The position numbers and the translations under genes were made by a program. 64,000 nucleotides of DNA from Seminavis robusta (lineage: Eukaryota; Bacillariophyta; Bacillariophyceae; Naviculales; Naviculaceae). Every line of letters begins with the position of its first letter. Position 1 is the first letter of the stretch. Location: the NCBI GenBank assembly GCA_903772945.1, contig CAICTM010000356.1, positions 1 to 64,000 on the forward strand. The letters run 5' to 3'. This document shows positions 31,832-42,800 of this stretch, piece by piece. Below the pieces are notes generated by a model. That model was not told the DNA's origin, did not search any database, and saw only the letters and a list, made by a program, of their open reading frames with translations.

Positions 31832-32567
31832 CTTCCTCCTTCTCTACTAGCTAGCTGTGATATCTTGTGTCCTCCAAGCAGGTACTAGATTCCATCCAAT
31901 GGATACCTAGCTGCTTTGGGGACACGGGGATGTCCGTCTGGCTAGTAGACCGGGGCAGAGTCGACAGAGACTCGCGCTGCTCAAAGAGACAGCTTTGTGT
32001 TGCTAAGCTACAACCTCAGACTCTGATGATGACAGTCAGTCTTCCTCCTTCTCACAAACTAATCTTCCTGATCGTCTCTGGTCGACCCCAATGGAACCAG
32101 ACGCGAGGCATCTGCTATGGATGATGCAAGCGAGGAACAAAATGGCGTTGAGAAGTGAGAGAAGATGATCGACCACAACTAACTTGCAGTTGGTTGTTCT
32201 TCTATCGTTTGGGCACTGGGCAGGTTGAATGACTGGATGATGATGTACGAGCGAAGGAAAAGTGCGCCTCCGCTTTAGCGGTGCGCAGCAGCGAGAAGCA
32301 GCTTTTCCGTGTTAAACTGGGTATATTAAGCTGGGATATATCCAGCAGAGCCGGGAAAATACCCACAAAAGGACTGTCCATTTGCCTCCAGCCTGCCCTA
32401 CTACCGGAATCTTTGCAATATCTGCTTGCAATCGACGGATCATCCACCACTAGCTAGCTAGTAGCTAGCAACTAAAATGACAAAAACTAGACTAATCTAC
32501 AGATGAGTTTCTACGGTACCACATGGATGCCAGTACTTGAATTGAATCGTTTCTAGCTACAGTAGAC
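31832..32567. other. Intergenic region, no gene seen
   Basis: Contains CTAGCTAGCT at about 31847 and CTAGCTAGCTAGTAGCTAGC at about 32451. It spans the upstream side of the MYND gene and the 3' side of the ZIP transporter gene. Confidence 0.45.
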
Positions 32568-33797
32568 TTATCTTGTGTGGGCATGAGCGTGACCATCGCT
32601 ATGGTGGCTGGTTGTCTCCATGTTGAGGTGGTCGTCCGATGCCACCAATTCCTCCATGACAGATCCCAATTCTTCCATGACAGATCCTTCGGCATGATGA
32701 GATGATGAGCCGTGGCCTCCCGCATGGTCGTGGTTTCCAGTGGCATCCAAAATCACCAACGCAATGGCGATCAATGCCATACCCAAGACGAAATAGAAGA
32801 TGACCGATTTATTTTCGGGATCGTACTTGTAGGACGTTGCCATCAAGTTGTTGACGGCAATGTAAATGAGCATACCACCTGAAACTCCGTGAAGCACTCC
32901 AAATGCGGTGTTGCTAAAGTCACGGGTTTCCAAAATGGCATAGCCAATCAAACCACCCAAGATGGGAGCCATGGCCGCGATGACACTGGTTAGGAATGCC
33001 TTGCATTTGTTGCCAGTAGCAAAGTAGATTGGCAAGGAAACACTACTGCCTTCTGGAAGATTATGCAAGGCAATTCCAATTGCCAAGGCAGCTCCCACAG
33101 ATGGGTTGTTTACAGTCGAAACATATGTGATCAGACCCTCTGGGACATTGTGCAGGATCAAAGCCAGGGCTGTTGAAAGACCTGACCGCCACAGACTTGA
33201 TTTCTCCTCGTTTGTGAGGAGTCGGCTTGTTTCATCGTCCTCCAATTCGGAACTGGAAGAAGCTGCTTCCTCGTCGATGGATGCATCGCATTTTGGATCG
33301 ACAGTCACATGTACCACACTCTCATTCTTGGTGGCAACCTTCTCTTCGTCCAGTTGTTCTTCAGCCATGTCGACAGACTTGGTGCTACCGGTATGATCAG
33401 AAGCATTTGGTGCCACGGGAAGATCATGGCTATGACTATGCGGGCTAATCTTGTGCGTCACAGCGTCCAGCGCATACATGATGAGAATTCCCGAGAAAAA
33501 GCAAAGAGTTGCCCTTGTGGATGCTAGATTCTCTCCCTGTTCCGTCGTGGCATCGGCGGCAAAGAACTCGGTACTTTCCGGAAAGATATCAACAAAAGCA
33601 AGGTATGTAATAGACCCAGCAGCGAGGGCCAGCCCACCACTCAGCAGCTTGGCGTTGAATTGACGCGAGAGAGAGGGGAAGAAAACAATGGCTCCACCGA
33701 CAGCGGTCGCCAGACCAGCTAGAATGGTAATGGCGAAGGCGACAGCAACGTCCTTGCTTGTGTAGTCTCCACCTTGCGAAATGATTGTAGCGCCCAT
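32568..33797 (-). CDS. ZIP-family divalent metal transporter
   Basis: A 409-residue single-exon protein, probably importing zinc or iron into the cytosol. The layout is that of ZIP/ZupT-like carriers with about eight membrane helices. Three N-terminal helices (about 17-130) include GLALAAGSITYLAFVDIFPES. A long acidic/His-rich cytosolic loop follows (about 140-195, with HKISPHSHSHDLP). The metal-binding helices carry HNVPEGL (about 214) and HNLPEG (about 244), the paired signatures of helices 4 and 5. The rest of the bundle includes APILGGLIGYAI and LHGVSGGMLIYIAVNNL. The C-terminal tail is His-rich (GNHDHAGGHGSSSHH, HHSDGHAHAH) and has a small internal duplication GSVMEEL-GSVMEEL. Plasma membrane or plastid location cannot be decided; no targeting peptide is obvious. 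Confidence 0.93.
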   Translation of the reverse strand: MGATIISQGGDYTSKDVAVAFAITILAGLATAVGGAIVFFPSLSRQFNAKLLSGGLALAAGSITYLAFVDIFPESTEFFAADATTEQGENLASTRATLCFFSGILIMYALDAVTHKISPHSHSHDLPVAPNASDHTGSTKSVDMAEEQLDEEKVATKNESVVHVTVDPKCDASIDEEAASSSSELEDDETSRLLTNEEKSSLWRSGLSTALALILHNVPEGLITYVSTVNNPSVGAALAIGIALHNLPEGSSVSLPIYFATGNKCKAFLTSVIAAMAPILGGLIGYAILETRDFSNTAFGVLHGVSGGMLIYIAVNNLMATSYKYDPENKSVIFYFVLGMALIAIALVILDATGNHDHAGGHGSSSHHAEGSVMEELGSVMEELVASDDHLNMETTSHHSDGHAHAHTR

Positions 33798-34564
33798 TGT
33801 GAATTTCAGGTTTTAATCTATTTGTTGTTTCTTAGATGATTCGTTGAGATCCTTGAAAAGATGTCTTTCAAGGAGTCTCGACCCGATTGTGGATTGTGAG
33901 ACCCCATGAGTGATCAGGGCAAGATGGAGGAACCACCGTCCAAGAGCCTAGTTTCCAGTCGAGTTTTGCCCAACAGTACGTGTAGTTTGCGCCTGGGCCC
34001 ACTTGTATCTGGGTTTATTCCTTGTCTTGTCTGTTGACTGAGTTGAAGAAATTCCTTTCGGTGGTACTACTGTACAGTCGTACCCGTAAGCTGCGCAGGT
34101 ATCTTACGAACCACACATGACTGAGAAGAGGTTTTCGGTTTTCACATTTTAGAGAGAGAAGATTCGATTCGCCCGGCGTTAGTCACGATTACGACGTCAC
34201 AGTCTATCACTATCGCTGGAACTGTTCTCCTAGAGTCCTGCAACCACCACTGGCCACTTCACAGAAACCTTCCACCCGTCCTCCTGGTGGTGCCGCTCTT
34301 CCTTTGCTGCTGGTGCTGTTTCCAGATCCAAGAGTATCCAAAGACGACAAAGTTGGCCAGTGGCAACTCGCTTGCTGTTGTGGAGCTTAGAGAGAGAAGA
34401 GGTTGCCTTCTTCCTATCGAACTCGCGAGAGCTGAGTGCCTTGGCTCCTCTTATCCCACGATCAAACGTGTTTTCAAAGTCCACGCTTCAAAGCAAGGTT
34501 CCATCATCGCGAAATCTCTGAAGCTGCACTCTCCACGCTACGTAGTTCTTACCGTTGTGGGTTG
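33798..34564. other. Divergent upstream region of ZIP and macrodomain genes
   Basis: About 770 bp between two divergent genes. No ORF with a recognisable domain is present. A small unspliced exon of the macrodomain gene's leader could lie here, but no splice pair is convincing. Confidence 0.45.
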
Positions 34565-35638
34565 ATGAAAGGCATCACACGAAAGTCCTTCACGAATCTC
34601 TTCAACCTTGGTCTGAAAGCCGTCTCCATGTCTACGTCGGCCAGTGCCCTTGTGGGAGAGAGCGGTACTCTCCTCCGAACCTATCGACTCGCGAACCATC
34701 GGTTCTTGACACTGGCCCAAGGTTCAGTCGTCGATTTTGCTTCCAAGAAAGGTGCCATTGTCAATGCTGCCAACGAAGGTTGCTTGTTTGGTGGAGGAGT
34801 TGACGGCGCTATAACATCTGCGGGAGGGCCCAATCTCGCCGAGGATAGGCGCAAGCTGCCACGCATAAGTAGCGATGTCCGCTGTCACACAGGCGACGCC
34901 AAAGTCACTGGCCCTGGAGACTATGGAGATCTGCGTGTACCCTTTGTCATTCACGCGGTTGGCCCCAACTATTGGATGTATGACGAGGACGGAGATGTAC
35001 AAACGCCGCATCGACTGCTCTACTCTGCCTACAAATCAGCTCTGGATTGCACGGTTGATCAACCCATAAAAGAGGTGGCATTTGCATTGCTGTCTGCGGG
35101 GGTCTTTCGCGGGGGTCAAAGTTTGGGTAGAGTTCTCGCCATTGGAGTTTCAGCCATTCGAGACTGGGCCGAAGACAATTCCAACTCCAGCGTGACTGAT
35201 ATAGTCCTCTATGCCTTTACAAATCGAGAGGCAAAGACTCTCTTGCATGTTTGTCATCGTATTTTACTGGACAACGGGGGGCACTCTGCTAGCGGTGACT
35301 CCGCTGCAACTGTGGACACCAGTGAAAAAGAAGAAGATGCAGACGCTTCCACTAAAGGTGCTGCCGACAAAGAGGCATCGGCAGAGGTTCCTCAGGAAGA
35401 CGACGACAAAATGCAAGCCAGTGCGTCCATGGATGACGAAACTGGTGACTCCAAAGCGAAAGAACCGGCGGGAGCTGGGGAAGAAGTAGAAGCTACGCAA
35501 GAAGGAGAATGTCCCGATGAAACCATGATGAATGACGACAAGGAGGAAGCAAAGCAGAGTTCCACAACAGAAGGAGCAACCCCAGACACAGGCAAGTCTG
35601 ACGACGCTGCTGCAAATGACGACGAGAAGAATTCATAG
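34565..35638 (+). CDS. Macrodomain (ADP-ribose binding/hydrolase) protein with acidic tail
   Basis: A 357-residue single-exon protein starting MKGITRKSFTNLFNLGLKAVS, which is basic, acid-free and amphipathic, so a mitochondrial presequence is possible (a second Met follows at 22). The macrodomain spans about 45-235. It has GSVVDFASKKGAIVNAANEGC, then the GGGVDGAI loop, HTGDAKVTGPGDYGDLRVPFVIHAVGPNYW, and FALLSAGVFRGGQSL. The Asn-Ala-Ala-Asn and Gly-Gly-Gly-Val-Asp/Ala motifs match hydrolase-active MacroD/ALC1-like families, which remove or bind ADP-ribose or O-acetyl-ADP-ribose. The C-terminal 120 residues are a disordered Asp/Glu/Lys/Ala/Ser tail, an unusual length for the family. The 5' extension to 34436 lacks an ATG start. 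Confidence 0.88.
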   Translation: MKGITRKSFTNLFNLGLKAVSMSTSASALVGESGTLLRTYRLANHRFLTLAQGSVVDFASKKGAIVNAANEGCLFGGGVDGAITSAGGPNLAEDRRKLPRISSDVRCHTGDAKVTGPGDYGDLRVPFVIHAVGPNYWMYDEDGDVQTPHRLLYSAYKSALDCTVDQPIKEVAFALLSAGVFRGGQSLGRVLAIGVSAIRDWAEDNSNSSVTDIVLYAFTNREAKTLLHVCHRILLDNGGHSASGDSAATVDTSEKEEDADASTKGAADKEASAEVPQEDDDKMQASASMDDETGDSKAKEPAGAGEEVEATQEGECPDETMMNDDKEEAKQSSTTEGATPDTGKSDDAAANDDEKNS

Positions 35639-35907
35639 ATCAAGCACCACCGTAGAGCGCCATCAGATAGGTTTGTCTCTCGCTTACGCTTGTTCATGTA
35701 AGTCATTTCCGAGTTTCAAACAAAGCGAACCACACACAGTATCCATTCGAGACCGGTCGAGCAGCAGGTTCAAACACTGCAATACAATAGACATGCAACA
35801 TGGGTGGTCCTGCTATAGCAACCCATCGCTACAAACGATTGCACCTGACCGGTAGCTCAAGTTCCCTGTAGCTGATGTTCGTGGCTAATGACAGACATGT
35901 GTTCGAT

Positions 35908-36342
35908 TTACACCGTACGCCTAAATCTAGTATCGTCGCACTCGTTGGAGGCTTCTCTCGAGCCAATCAAGGAGAGTCCGTCGTCATCGTCTCTTTGCAG
36001 CATGACGTACCCGCACCATCCGCTGGTGAGCTCCTGTGGAGCAGGCTCGGTGTCGCTGCAATCAGTGCCGGCGAAATTGGCTAGGACGTAGGATTGAAAC
36101 GATCCGGTATCTCCAGTCTGGTAAGAAGATGTGTGGGTGACCCCATAGATCTTTCCCGAAATATCGTAGTATTCGCGGCAGTCATCATCTTGTTCATTTT
36201 GATCTCTGGTGGCCGAAACGCTGAACAGCCAAACTTCATCAGCCGTCACGTCTCCACCTTGGGCATTCCGTAAGTATCGTCCAGCAGCATTGGTCGTTGC
36301 TAAAGAAACAACGAAAAGAGATGCGAGGAGTTGAAATTTCAT
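35908..36342 (-). CDS. Small secreted protein, unknown
   Basis: 144 residues from the ATG at 36342. The start MKFQLLASLFVVSLATTNAAG is a classic cleavable signal peptide; I prefer it over an upstream frame extension that lacks one. The mature part is acidic, with four cysteines (in DDDCREYY, GTDCSD, GWCGYV and NECDD) that could form two disulfides, and ends FRRTV. It is probably an extracellular or cell-wall protein. I recognise no family. The alternative 170-residue frame beginning at 36420 adds 26 residues before the signal peptide and is unlikely. Confidence 0.65.
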   Translation of the reverse strand: MKFQLLASLFVVSLATTNAAGRYLRNAQGGDVTADEVWLFSVSATRDQNEQDDDCREYYDISGKIYGVTHTSSYQTGDTGSFQSYVLANFAGTDCSDTEPAPQELTSGWCGYVMLQRDDDDGLSLIGSREASNECDDTRFRRTV

Positions 36343-37075
36343 GTTTGGTTCTGGGCCTTGAAGAGTTTTGGGAGTTGTAGCACTAACTTCTGGGGGGTTG
36401 ATAATGATGAAGGCCTTCAACTGTTTCGTCGTTGCGTGATTGTTATGGTTTCTACCGTGGTATCTGCAGGCTGATTGGTTGTGAGCTTACCCCGTCTTTC
36501 TTTTTTGTGCAGCTATGACTTATCTTGGCTTCGCTAAACTGGTTGGCATGGTACCGGTATCCCTCCTCTCGCTCTTGGCTCAAAGCTTTTGGTCTTGTCG
36601 ATTCCCTCTTGAGCTCAGGTGGTGCGGTTGACCCTTGCAGGGCACAGACACCATAACCTTTTGCACGGTACATGTACCCGGGTGCCGTATTTAGACGCAC
36701 ACTTTGCTGGCGCTATTTGCACCGCGGGAGTGAGCCAAATGATTACAGGGTGGAGCCGGGGCCCTATCGAGTCTCCAACCCTCAATCACCTTGGGAGTCT
36801 CCAGGGAGATGTGCTCCTTCTAGCCAGAAGCCGCTCTGCTTGCTTCAAATTATGGACCTACCGGTTGGTCGCCAGCCACGTTCCTGCTGGCCGCTCTGAT
36901 TGCTACCGTAGAAAGGTGTTTGCATGGATGTCGGAGACAGCTCGTAGTTTGTATCTGCCCAATCGCATCTAGAGCCTTGCAATGCCAATCGTCAGGAATA
37001 TCACCATCTACATAATTAATCCTTATCAAATTCTTTCGTTGCAGGTTAGTGCTGATCACTTCTATCAAAAGGCAA
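36343..37075. other. Intergenic region, no gene seen
   Basis: The upstream region of the secreted protein gene and the 3' side of the golgin gene. It contains GGTACCGG and GTACATGTACCCG motifs but no supported coding region. Confidence 0.45.
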
Positions 37076-39529
37076 CTAATTGTTCCCAGTTTCTAGAGCA
37101 GCACCAGGGTTGGCAGCAGCTCCTCGAAGAGCTGATCGTAAGCCGCCCCCGTGGTGTCCCATCGCCATGGGGCCAACCGCAGCGGATGGCTCTGAGACAT
37201 GGAATGCAACCAGCCCAAAACACCAAAGATGGATCAGGACAAAGTAACACAACAAGGCTAATCTGGCCAAGGGTTCATGTCGCAGGACAGTGCCCGTGTC
37301 AATCATCCAAGAATCCACCGCGTCAATTGTCTTTCCAAGATCTTCCATGGAGCTTCCTGGTCCCATGTTCAGCGCTGCGCGAATGGAACGAACAGTCACG
37401 CTGTTGCGACCGCCGTAGCCTCGACCTTTGACGCGTCGTCTCATTTGGAAACCTCCACCATAGCCGCCGCCACCTTCTGATTCGTAGTTACGTGTATTGT
37501 CGGCTGGTGGCTGAAATGCCGTCTTTTCAGCTTCATCGGCACGAGCATTTGCTGCTTTCAGGCGCCCCTTGAGAGCCATGATTTCCGATTTGTGAACGTC
37601 GGACATTCCTTGCTGCCGTAACAATTGCTCGGACAGTCGCTTCGTTTGCGTCTTACATTCTTCCAATTGCCGTTGCAGTCGTTGTACGGTGGCAGTGCTG
37701 GGGGTATCCTCATTGTTGGCACCTGGCACGTCATCGAGGTTCAAGTCATGGATTGTTTTCTCTAACCGTGAAATCGTGCTGGATTGTTCTGCCAATTTTT
37801 GATCGTACTCGCGCTGACGTTCTTGATATGTCTTGGCTTCCAGAGTCCGTTCCTGATTCATTTCGCCGAGCTCTCGCCGCAGTGCTTCCGAACGTTGACT
37901 CTCCAATCTGAGCTGTGTCTTGGTCGTTTCCAGTTCTTCCACGGCAACCTCCCATTTTTCCTTGAACAAGGCCGCGGCTGCTTTGTCATCTTCCTCTGGA
38001 AACGACGCTGGCACGCCACTTCCATTTGCCGGGACTGCGGTTGTAGTATTCGCAGCAGAAGATGCTACTGTCAGTGCCGCCCCCATTTCGGCAATGGTCC
38101 GTTCCAGTTCGGCTTCTCGAATTTGCCGTTGTTTCAATTGTCTCTTGTGTTGTTCGAGGGTATCATCCAGGCTATGTTCGGCTTGTTGTTGTCGTTCTGC
38201 GGCCGTTTTCTGGGCATCCAGTGCAGTATCTAACTTTTCTTGTAAGGATTCTTGCTGCATAGTCAACTTTTCCACCCTTCCCTCTAAGTTTGCCTTGGCT
38301 TCCTTCAACGTGACGACTTGTTTCAAGGCATCCCGTTCTCGTTGCAATGTTTCTTCCAAATCCTGACTGAGATCGCCACCTTCCTGTTGTCGTTCGGCTC
38401 TTTCATGCGACAGCTGTTCTTGGACGGCGAGTAATTGTTTCTTGTGTGCCGCTTTCAAGTTGGCAATGGTATCCTGGTGTGCCATCTTTAAGTTTTCCAT
38501 TTCTTCTTCGAAATCTTCTTTCATATCTTCCTTTTCTTCTTTGAGTTCTTGTCGTTCTCGTTCCACAATGGTTGCGGCGCTGTTCAATTCTTTTTGTTGT
38601 GCCTTGATTTCCTTGTTGGCGGCATTCAATTCTTGTTGTAGCGACAGTACCTGCTTTCGCAATTGTCTCATTTCTGCCAGTACCTGTTGTTTGTTGTTGG
38701 TGTTGACGCTTCCACTACTGCCGGGTGCCTTTTTGGGCGGAGGTCTTGGCTGTTGTGGTTGTGGTTGCTTTTTGGACGGAACTTGCTGTGGTTTGGGTGG
38801 AGGAGGTGGTGCTTTGGATTTTGGTAATGGTTGTTCTGGATTCTTGGGCGCTGGCTTTGACTGTGTACTAGCAGTTGCTTTCCCAGCTGGGCTGGGTTGG
38901 GACTTCTTCGCGGGTGAGGGTTGCTGCTTTGGGGGTGGAGTCTTTTCTGCTGCTTTGGCGACTGTTTTGCTGCTAGTAGGTGTGGGAGTCTTTTGTGTGA
39001 GATCAGCGGATTGTTTGGTAGATGGAATCATTTGGGTGACGGCCGGTGATGCAGGTTGTTGCTTTGCGACTGCAGATGGTTGTTTTGGTGTTGCGAGTTG
39101 CTTTGCCTTCGTATCGGCAGGCACAACCGTATCTTGCTTCTTGGTTGATGAAGCCGGTGAGGCCTTTGAAGGATCGCCAGTGTTTGAAGTCGGTTCTGTC
39201 GGTTGGACTGCTGGTGGTGGCACAGCGGGAGGCTTGGCTATTGGAGTTGTCGCAGTGGCTTCGAGTGCCGTTGGAGTTTGTGGGAACAAGGATTCTTGGC
39301 CTTGTGTCTCCTCTGGTGTCATCAAGTCTATTTCTTCTTCTTCTTCCTCCAAGTCATCATCATCGTCCTCGTCCTCATCTTCCTCGTCGCCCGATTCCTC
39401 ATCGTCCTCGTCGTCAGATTCGTCGGTTCCAAAGTAGTCTTCTTGCTGCTCGACCAAAACGTCGCGAACATTCTCAACTTGATCGTCAAGTTTTTCCAGC
39501 AAATTGTTCACCTGCTTAAACCACGACAT
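37076..39529 (-). CDS. Golgin-84-like Golgi tethering protein
   Basis: An 817-residue single-exon protein starting MSWFKQVNNLLEKLDDQVENV, a typical golgin-84/TMF-type N-terminus. Golgin-84 tethers COPI vesicles at the cis-Golgi and holds the stack together. After it come a highly acidic run (about 35-80), a long Pro/Lys/Ala/Thr-rich disordered region (about 80-270), and about 400 residues of coiled coil (about 280-690) full of Glu, Gln, Leu and Lys heptads (QVLSLQQELNAANKEIKAQQKEL). Near the end are a Gly-rich stretch (GGGYGGGFQMRRRVKGRGYGG), a helical MEDLGKTIDAVDSWMIDTGTVLRHEP and a membrane anchor LARLALLCYFVLIHLWCFGLV (about 760-781). This anchor-after-arginine-box layout is diagnostic of CASP/golgin-84. 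It is divergent from the mannosidase gene over 291 bp. Confidence 0.88.
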   Translation of the reverse strand: MSWFKQVNNLLEKLDDQVENVRDVLVEQQEDYFGTDESDDEDDEESGDEEDEDEDDDDDLEEEEEEIDLMTPEETQGQESLFPQTPTALEATATTPIAKPPAVPPPAVQPTEPTSNTGDPSKASPASSTKKQDTVVPADTKAKQLATPKQPSAVAKQQPASPAVTQMIPSTKQSADLTQKTPTPTSSKTVAKAAEKTPPPKQQPSPAKKSQPSPAGKATASTQSKPAPKNPEQPLPKSKAPPPPPKPQQVPSKKQPQPQQPRPPPKKAPGSSGSVNTNNKQQVLAEMRQLRKQVLSLQQELNAANKEIKAQQKELNSAATIVERERQELKEEKEDMKEDFEEEMENLKMAHQDTIANLKAAHKKQLLAVQEQLSHERAERQQEGGDLSQDLEETLQRERDALKQVVTLKEAKANLEGRVEKLTMQQESLQEKLDTALDAQKTAAERQQQAEHSLDDTLEQHKRQLKQRQIREAELERTIAEMGAALTVASSAANTTTAVPANGSGVPASFPEEDDKAAAALFKEKWEVAVEELETTKTQLRLESQRSEALRRELGEMNQERTLEAKTYQERQREYDQKLAEQSSTISRLEKTIHDLNLDDVPGANNEDTPSTATVQRLQRQLEECKTQTKRLSEQLLRQQGMSDVHKSEIMALKGRLKAANARADEAEKTAFQPPADNTRNYESEGGGGYGGGFQMRRRVKGRGYGGRNSVTVRSIRAALNMGPGSSMEDLGKTIDAVDSWMIDTGTVLRHEPLARLALLCYFVLIHLWCFGLVAFHVSEPSAAVGPMAMGHHGGGLRSALRGAAANPGAALETGNN

Positions 39530-39630
39530 GCTGACTCGACTCGACTCTAATACCAATTCCACTGTGTCTATAGATTGCTCGCTACGGTAGCTAGCCGGAA
39601 TGTATCTATTCTGTCTCTTCAACCCAATCA

Positions 39631-39668
39631 CAACAAGCAACAACAAGCAACAACAAGCAACAACAACT
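39631..39668. repeat. CAACAAGCAA decanucleotide microsatellite
   Basis: The 10-mer CAACAAGCAA is repeated three times in a row and then degenerates. It lies in the divergent region between the golgin and mannosidase genes. Confidence 0.9.
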
Positions 39669-39820
39669 AACTGAAGCACAAGAAGAGCACTCCGAAATCG
39701 TTTTGGTGGTTCGTGGGGAGCTGAGACGCACAGTACCCTGTATCTTTCTCAAATGTTGAGTCATGAGTGTCAGTGACCGCGTCGACAAATCTTTCTTTCC
39801 CGTTCACAAAACTGACGACC

Positions 39821-42800
39821 ATGACGAAGGAAACGTCCAAGACGAGCGCCTCGTCGGCTGTGTGGAGGCTTGTCTCGTCCCTTATTATTCTTGCATCTGT
39901 TCTGTTACTATCGTCATTGACGTTGTTCAAGCAAGATGTTCGCCATGAAAACGAAACAAGTGATGATCATGTTCGCAACCTCATCAAAGAAGACGATCAA
40001 GGAGGCATCCAAAAAATGGCGGCCGTGGATGATCCCAAGGTCTTGAACGTTCATGTGGTACCTCACACACATGATGATGTGGGATGGCTCAAGACTGTAG
40101 AGCAGTACTTTTACGGTCTCAATATGACCATTCAAAAAGCTTGTGTCAAGGACATTTTGGATACCGTGGTGGAAGCACTCCTCGACAATCCACACAGAAC
40201 CTTTACCTATGTCGAAATGAGGTTCTTCTCCATGTGGTTCTACAATCAAACTGATGCTGTCAAGGATTCCGTTCGATTTCTCATTGCCAACAAACAACTC
40301 TCCTTTGCCAATGGTGGGTGGTGCATGCACGATGAAGCTGCTACCCATTTCATGGGAATGATTGATCAGACCACCTTGGGACATGCCTTTTTGAAAGAGG
40401 AACTGGGATACATTCCCAAGGTGGGATGGCAGTTGGATCCATTTGGCCATAGTGCTACACAGTCGTCTCTGCTATCGGCAAAAACGGGCTTTGATGCTCT
40501 TTATTTTGGACGAATTGATTATCAGGATTTGGATATCCGGAAAAAGACGCAGCAGTGTGAAGGTTTGTGGGCTTCTTCCGAAGCGTGGAAGAATGACACC
40601 ACCAGTACGCTCTTTTGGGGCCTTACAGGAAGTTACTCGGGAAACTATGGTTCTCCTCCTGGATTTTGTTTCGATGTCCTCTGTCCGCGGGATCCTCGAT
40701 TGGTTGAAATGAATCGAACCGCACTGTTGACGAGAATCCAATACTTTGCGTCGTTGTTAAAGACACAAAGTGATCGAACCCAGGGAAATCACATCATGTT
40801 GACCATGGGAGAAGATTTCAATGTAAGGTATCAAGTTGATGATAAAGTCGTTGCAGTTCTTCCTGTCTTGACTAACTTGCTTGATAACAACAATGTTTGT
40901 TTTTCCAGTATCGACACGCCAACTCCATGTTTGCCAATACGGATTTGATGGTGTCATCGGTCAACATGTTTCAGCGATGGAACCTTCTGGATGTGCCATC
41001 CATCATGGGGCCAAGATTCAACCGAATCAACATCTTCTACTCGTCGCCAGAGTACTACACGCAGATGAAGCATGCGCAGACCGAAAAAACCAACAAACAG
41101 AACAAAGCAACAACACAATCAAAATCCACCCGTACGACTACGACTACTAGTACTGACGGTAGTGTCGAATGGAAAACCAAGACTGATGACTTCTTTCCAT
41201 ACTCCGACTGCCCTCATTGTTTCTGGACGGGATACTTTACTTCCAGGGCTGCCTTTAAGAGACTGGAACGAGTGAGTTCCTCGTTTCTGCTGGCAGCTCG
41301 ACAAATCGAGTCATTCCCGGACACCAATGGCACCTCCAGTAGTGCTGGCGATGATGAACCCTTGTATGAACTCGAAGATGCACTGGGAGTGGCGCAGCAC
41401 CATGATGCGGTGTCGGGAACCGCCAAACAACACGTCTCCAATGACTACAGCCGGCGCTTGCAGTCCGGAATCAACAGAGCAGCAATCTTTGTGGAAAACA
41501 AGTTGAAGCAGGTGCTTGCCAATGGATCCAGTGTGCTCAATAATCTTACTTATTGCCAACTGATCAACGAAACAATCTGCGAAGTGTCTCAAGTAAGTAC
41601 CGTACATTACAGTATTTGCATGCAATAGCACGTCCAAGGAAGGTTCGCTCAATCTTTCACGTTGTTTTAGGAAGCAACCAAGGAAACTGGTAACGACATG
41701 TACGTGGTGGTGTATAATCCATTGGGTTCCAACAAATCTAGGATCATTAGGCTGCCTGTGTCGGCCTCTGGGCCGTTTGAAGTGACAAAAATGGGCAACG
41801 AAAGTGATACCAGTACAAGTCAGTACTTCACGGCCACTAGCGCCCAACTACAGGAAGTGAGATCTACCGCGGCTGCCAAGTATGTCCTTTCGTTCAGTAC
41901 AGGCGCGCTTGCACATGTCGGTGCTACGACCTTCAAGGTCACGAGAACGACCTCGGACATTGTTGCTGTGGTGGCCGAAAAAAGTCGTCGTCTGCAGTCT
42001 AAGGTTGTCATCAAGGATAGCAACGAAGCCGTCGCTGCTTCCAACGGCTTGTTGGAAGCTCAATTCGATCGGTGAGTATCCTGTTTGGTTCTTTGTTTTT
42101 CGAATGTTCTTGCTGTTTCTGACTCAAAAAGTGTTTTGTACTGCTTCAGGAACACCGGCGCGCTGGAAGCCATATCAATGAATAACGTCACCGTAGATGT
42201 GTCCCAGAGTTGGGGCTATTATACGTCGTTTGACAACAAAATGGACAAGCCGGACAATACTGTCGGAGGGAAGCAGGTAAGTTCCCTTGCTCCAGAGCAT
42301 TGCCAGCACAAGGAATCGTAGTATATTATACTAACTTTGGCTTCGACATGTACGGTCAAGAACTCGGGAGCATACATTTTCCGCCCCAGCAAACCGAACC
42401 AGGAACTCAACGTCATTCCCTATGCACAAGGTGCCATCTTTGTGAACAATTCTCTGGGACTTGAGGTGCATGCGCAATTTGAGGAAAGATGGATCAAGCA
42501 AGTCACAAGGGTGATGAAAGGCCTCCCATATGTCGACATAGAGTTTACAATAGGGCCAATTCCAATTGATGACAATAGAGGAAAGGAAATTGTGACCAGA
42601 TTTAATACTGCAATTCAAAGCAATGCAACATTCTACACCGATTCCAATGGGCGCGAGTTTCAAAAGCGTCACCGCAACTTCAGACCATCCTGGCCTTTGG
42701 ATGTGTATGAGCCTGTTGCTGGAAACTACTATCCTGTGAACGCAGCAATATACATTGAAGACAAGTCTTCATCCTTCTCTGTTCTGGTTGATAGAACTCA

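Noticed and set aside
38442-39437. 331-codon frame antisense to the golgin-84-like gene
   Set aside because: Cys/Ser/Gly-rich mirror image of the golgin's Lys/Glu/Ala/Pro-rich codons.
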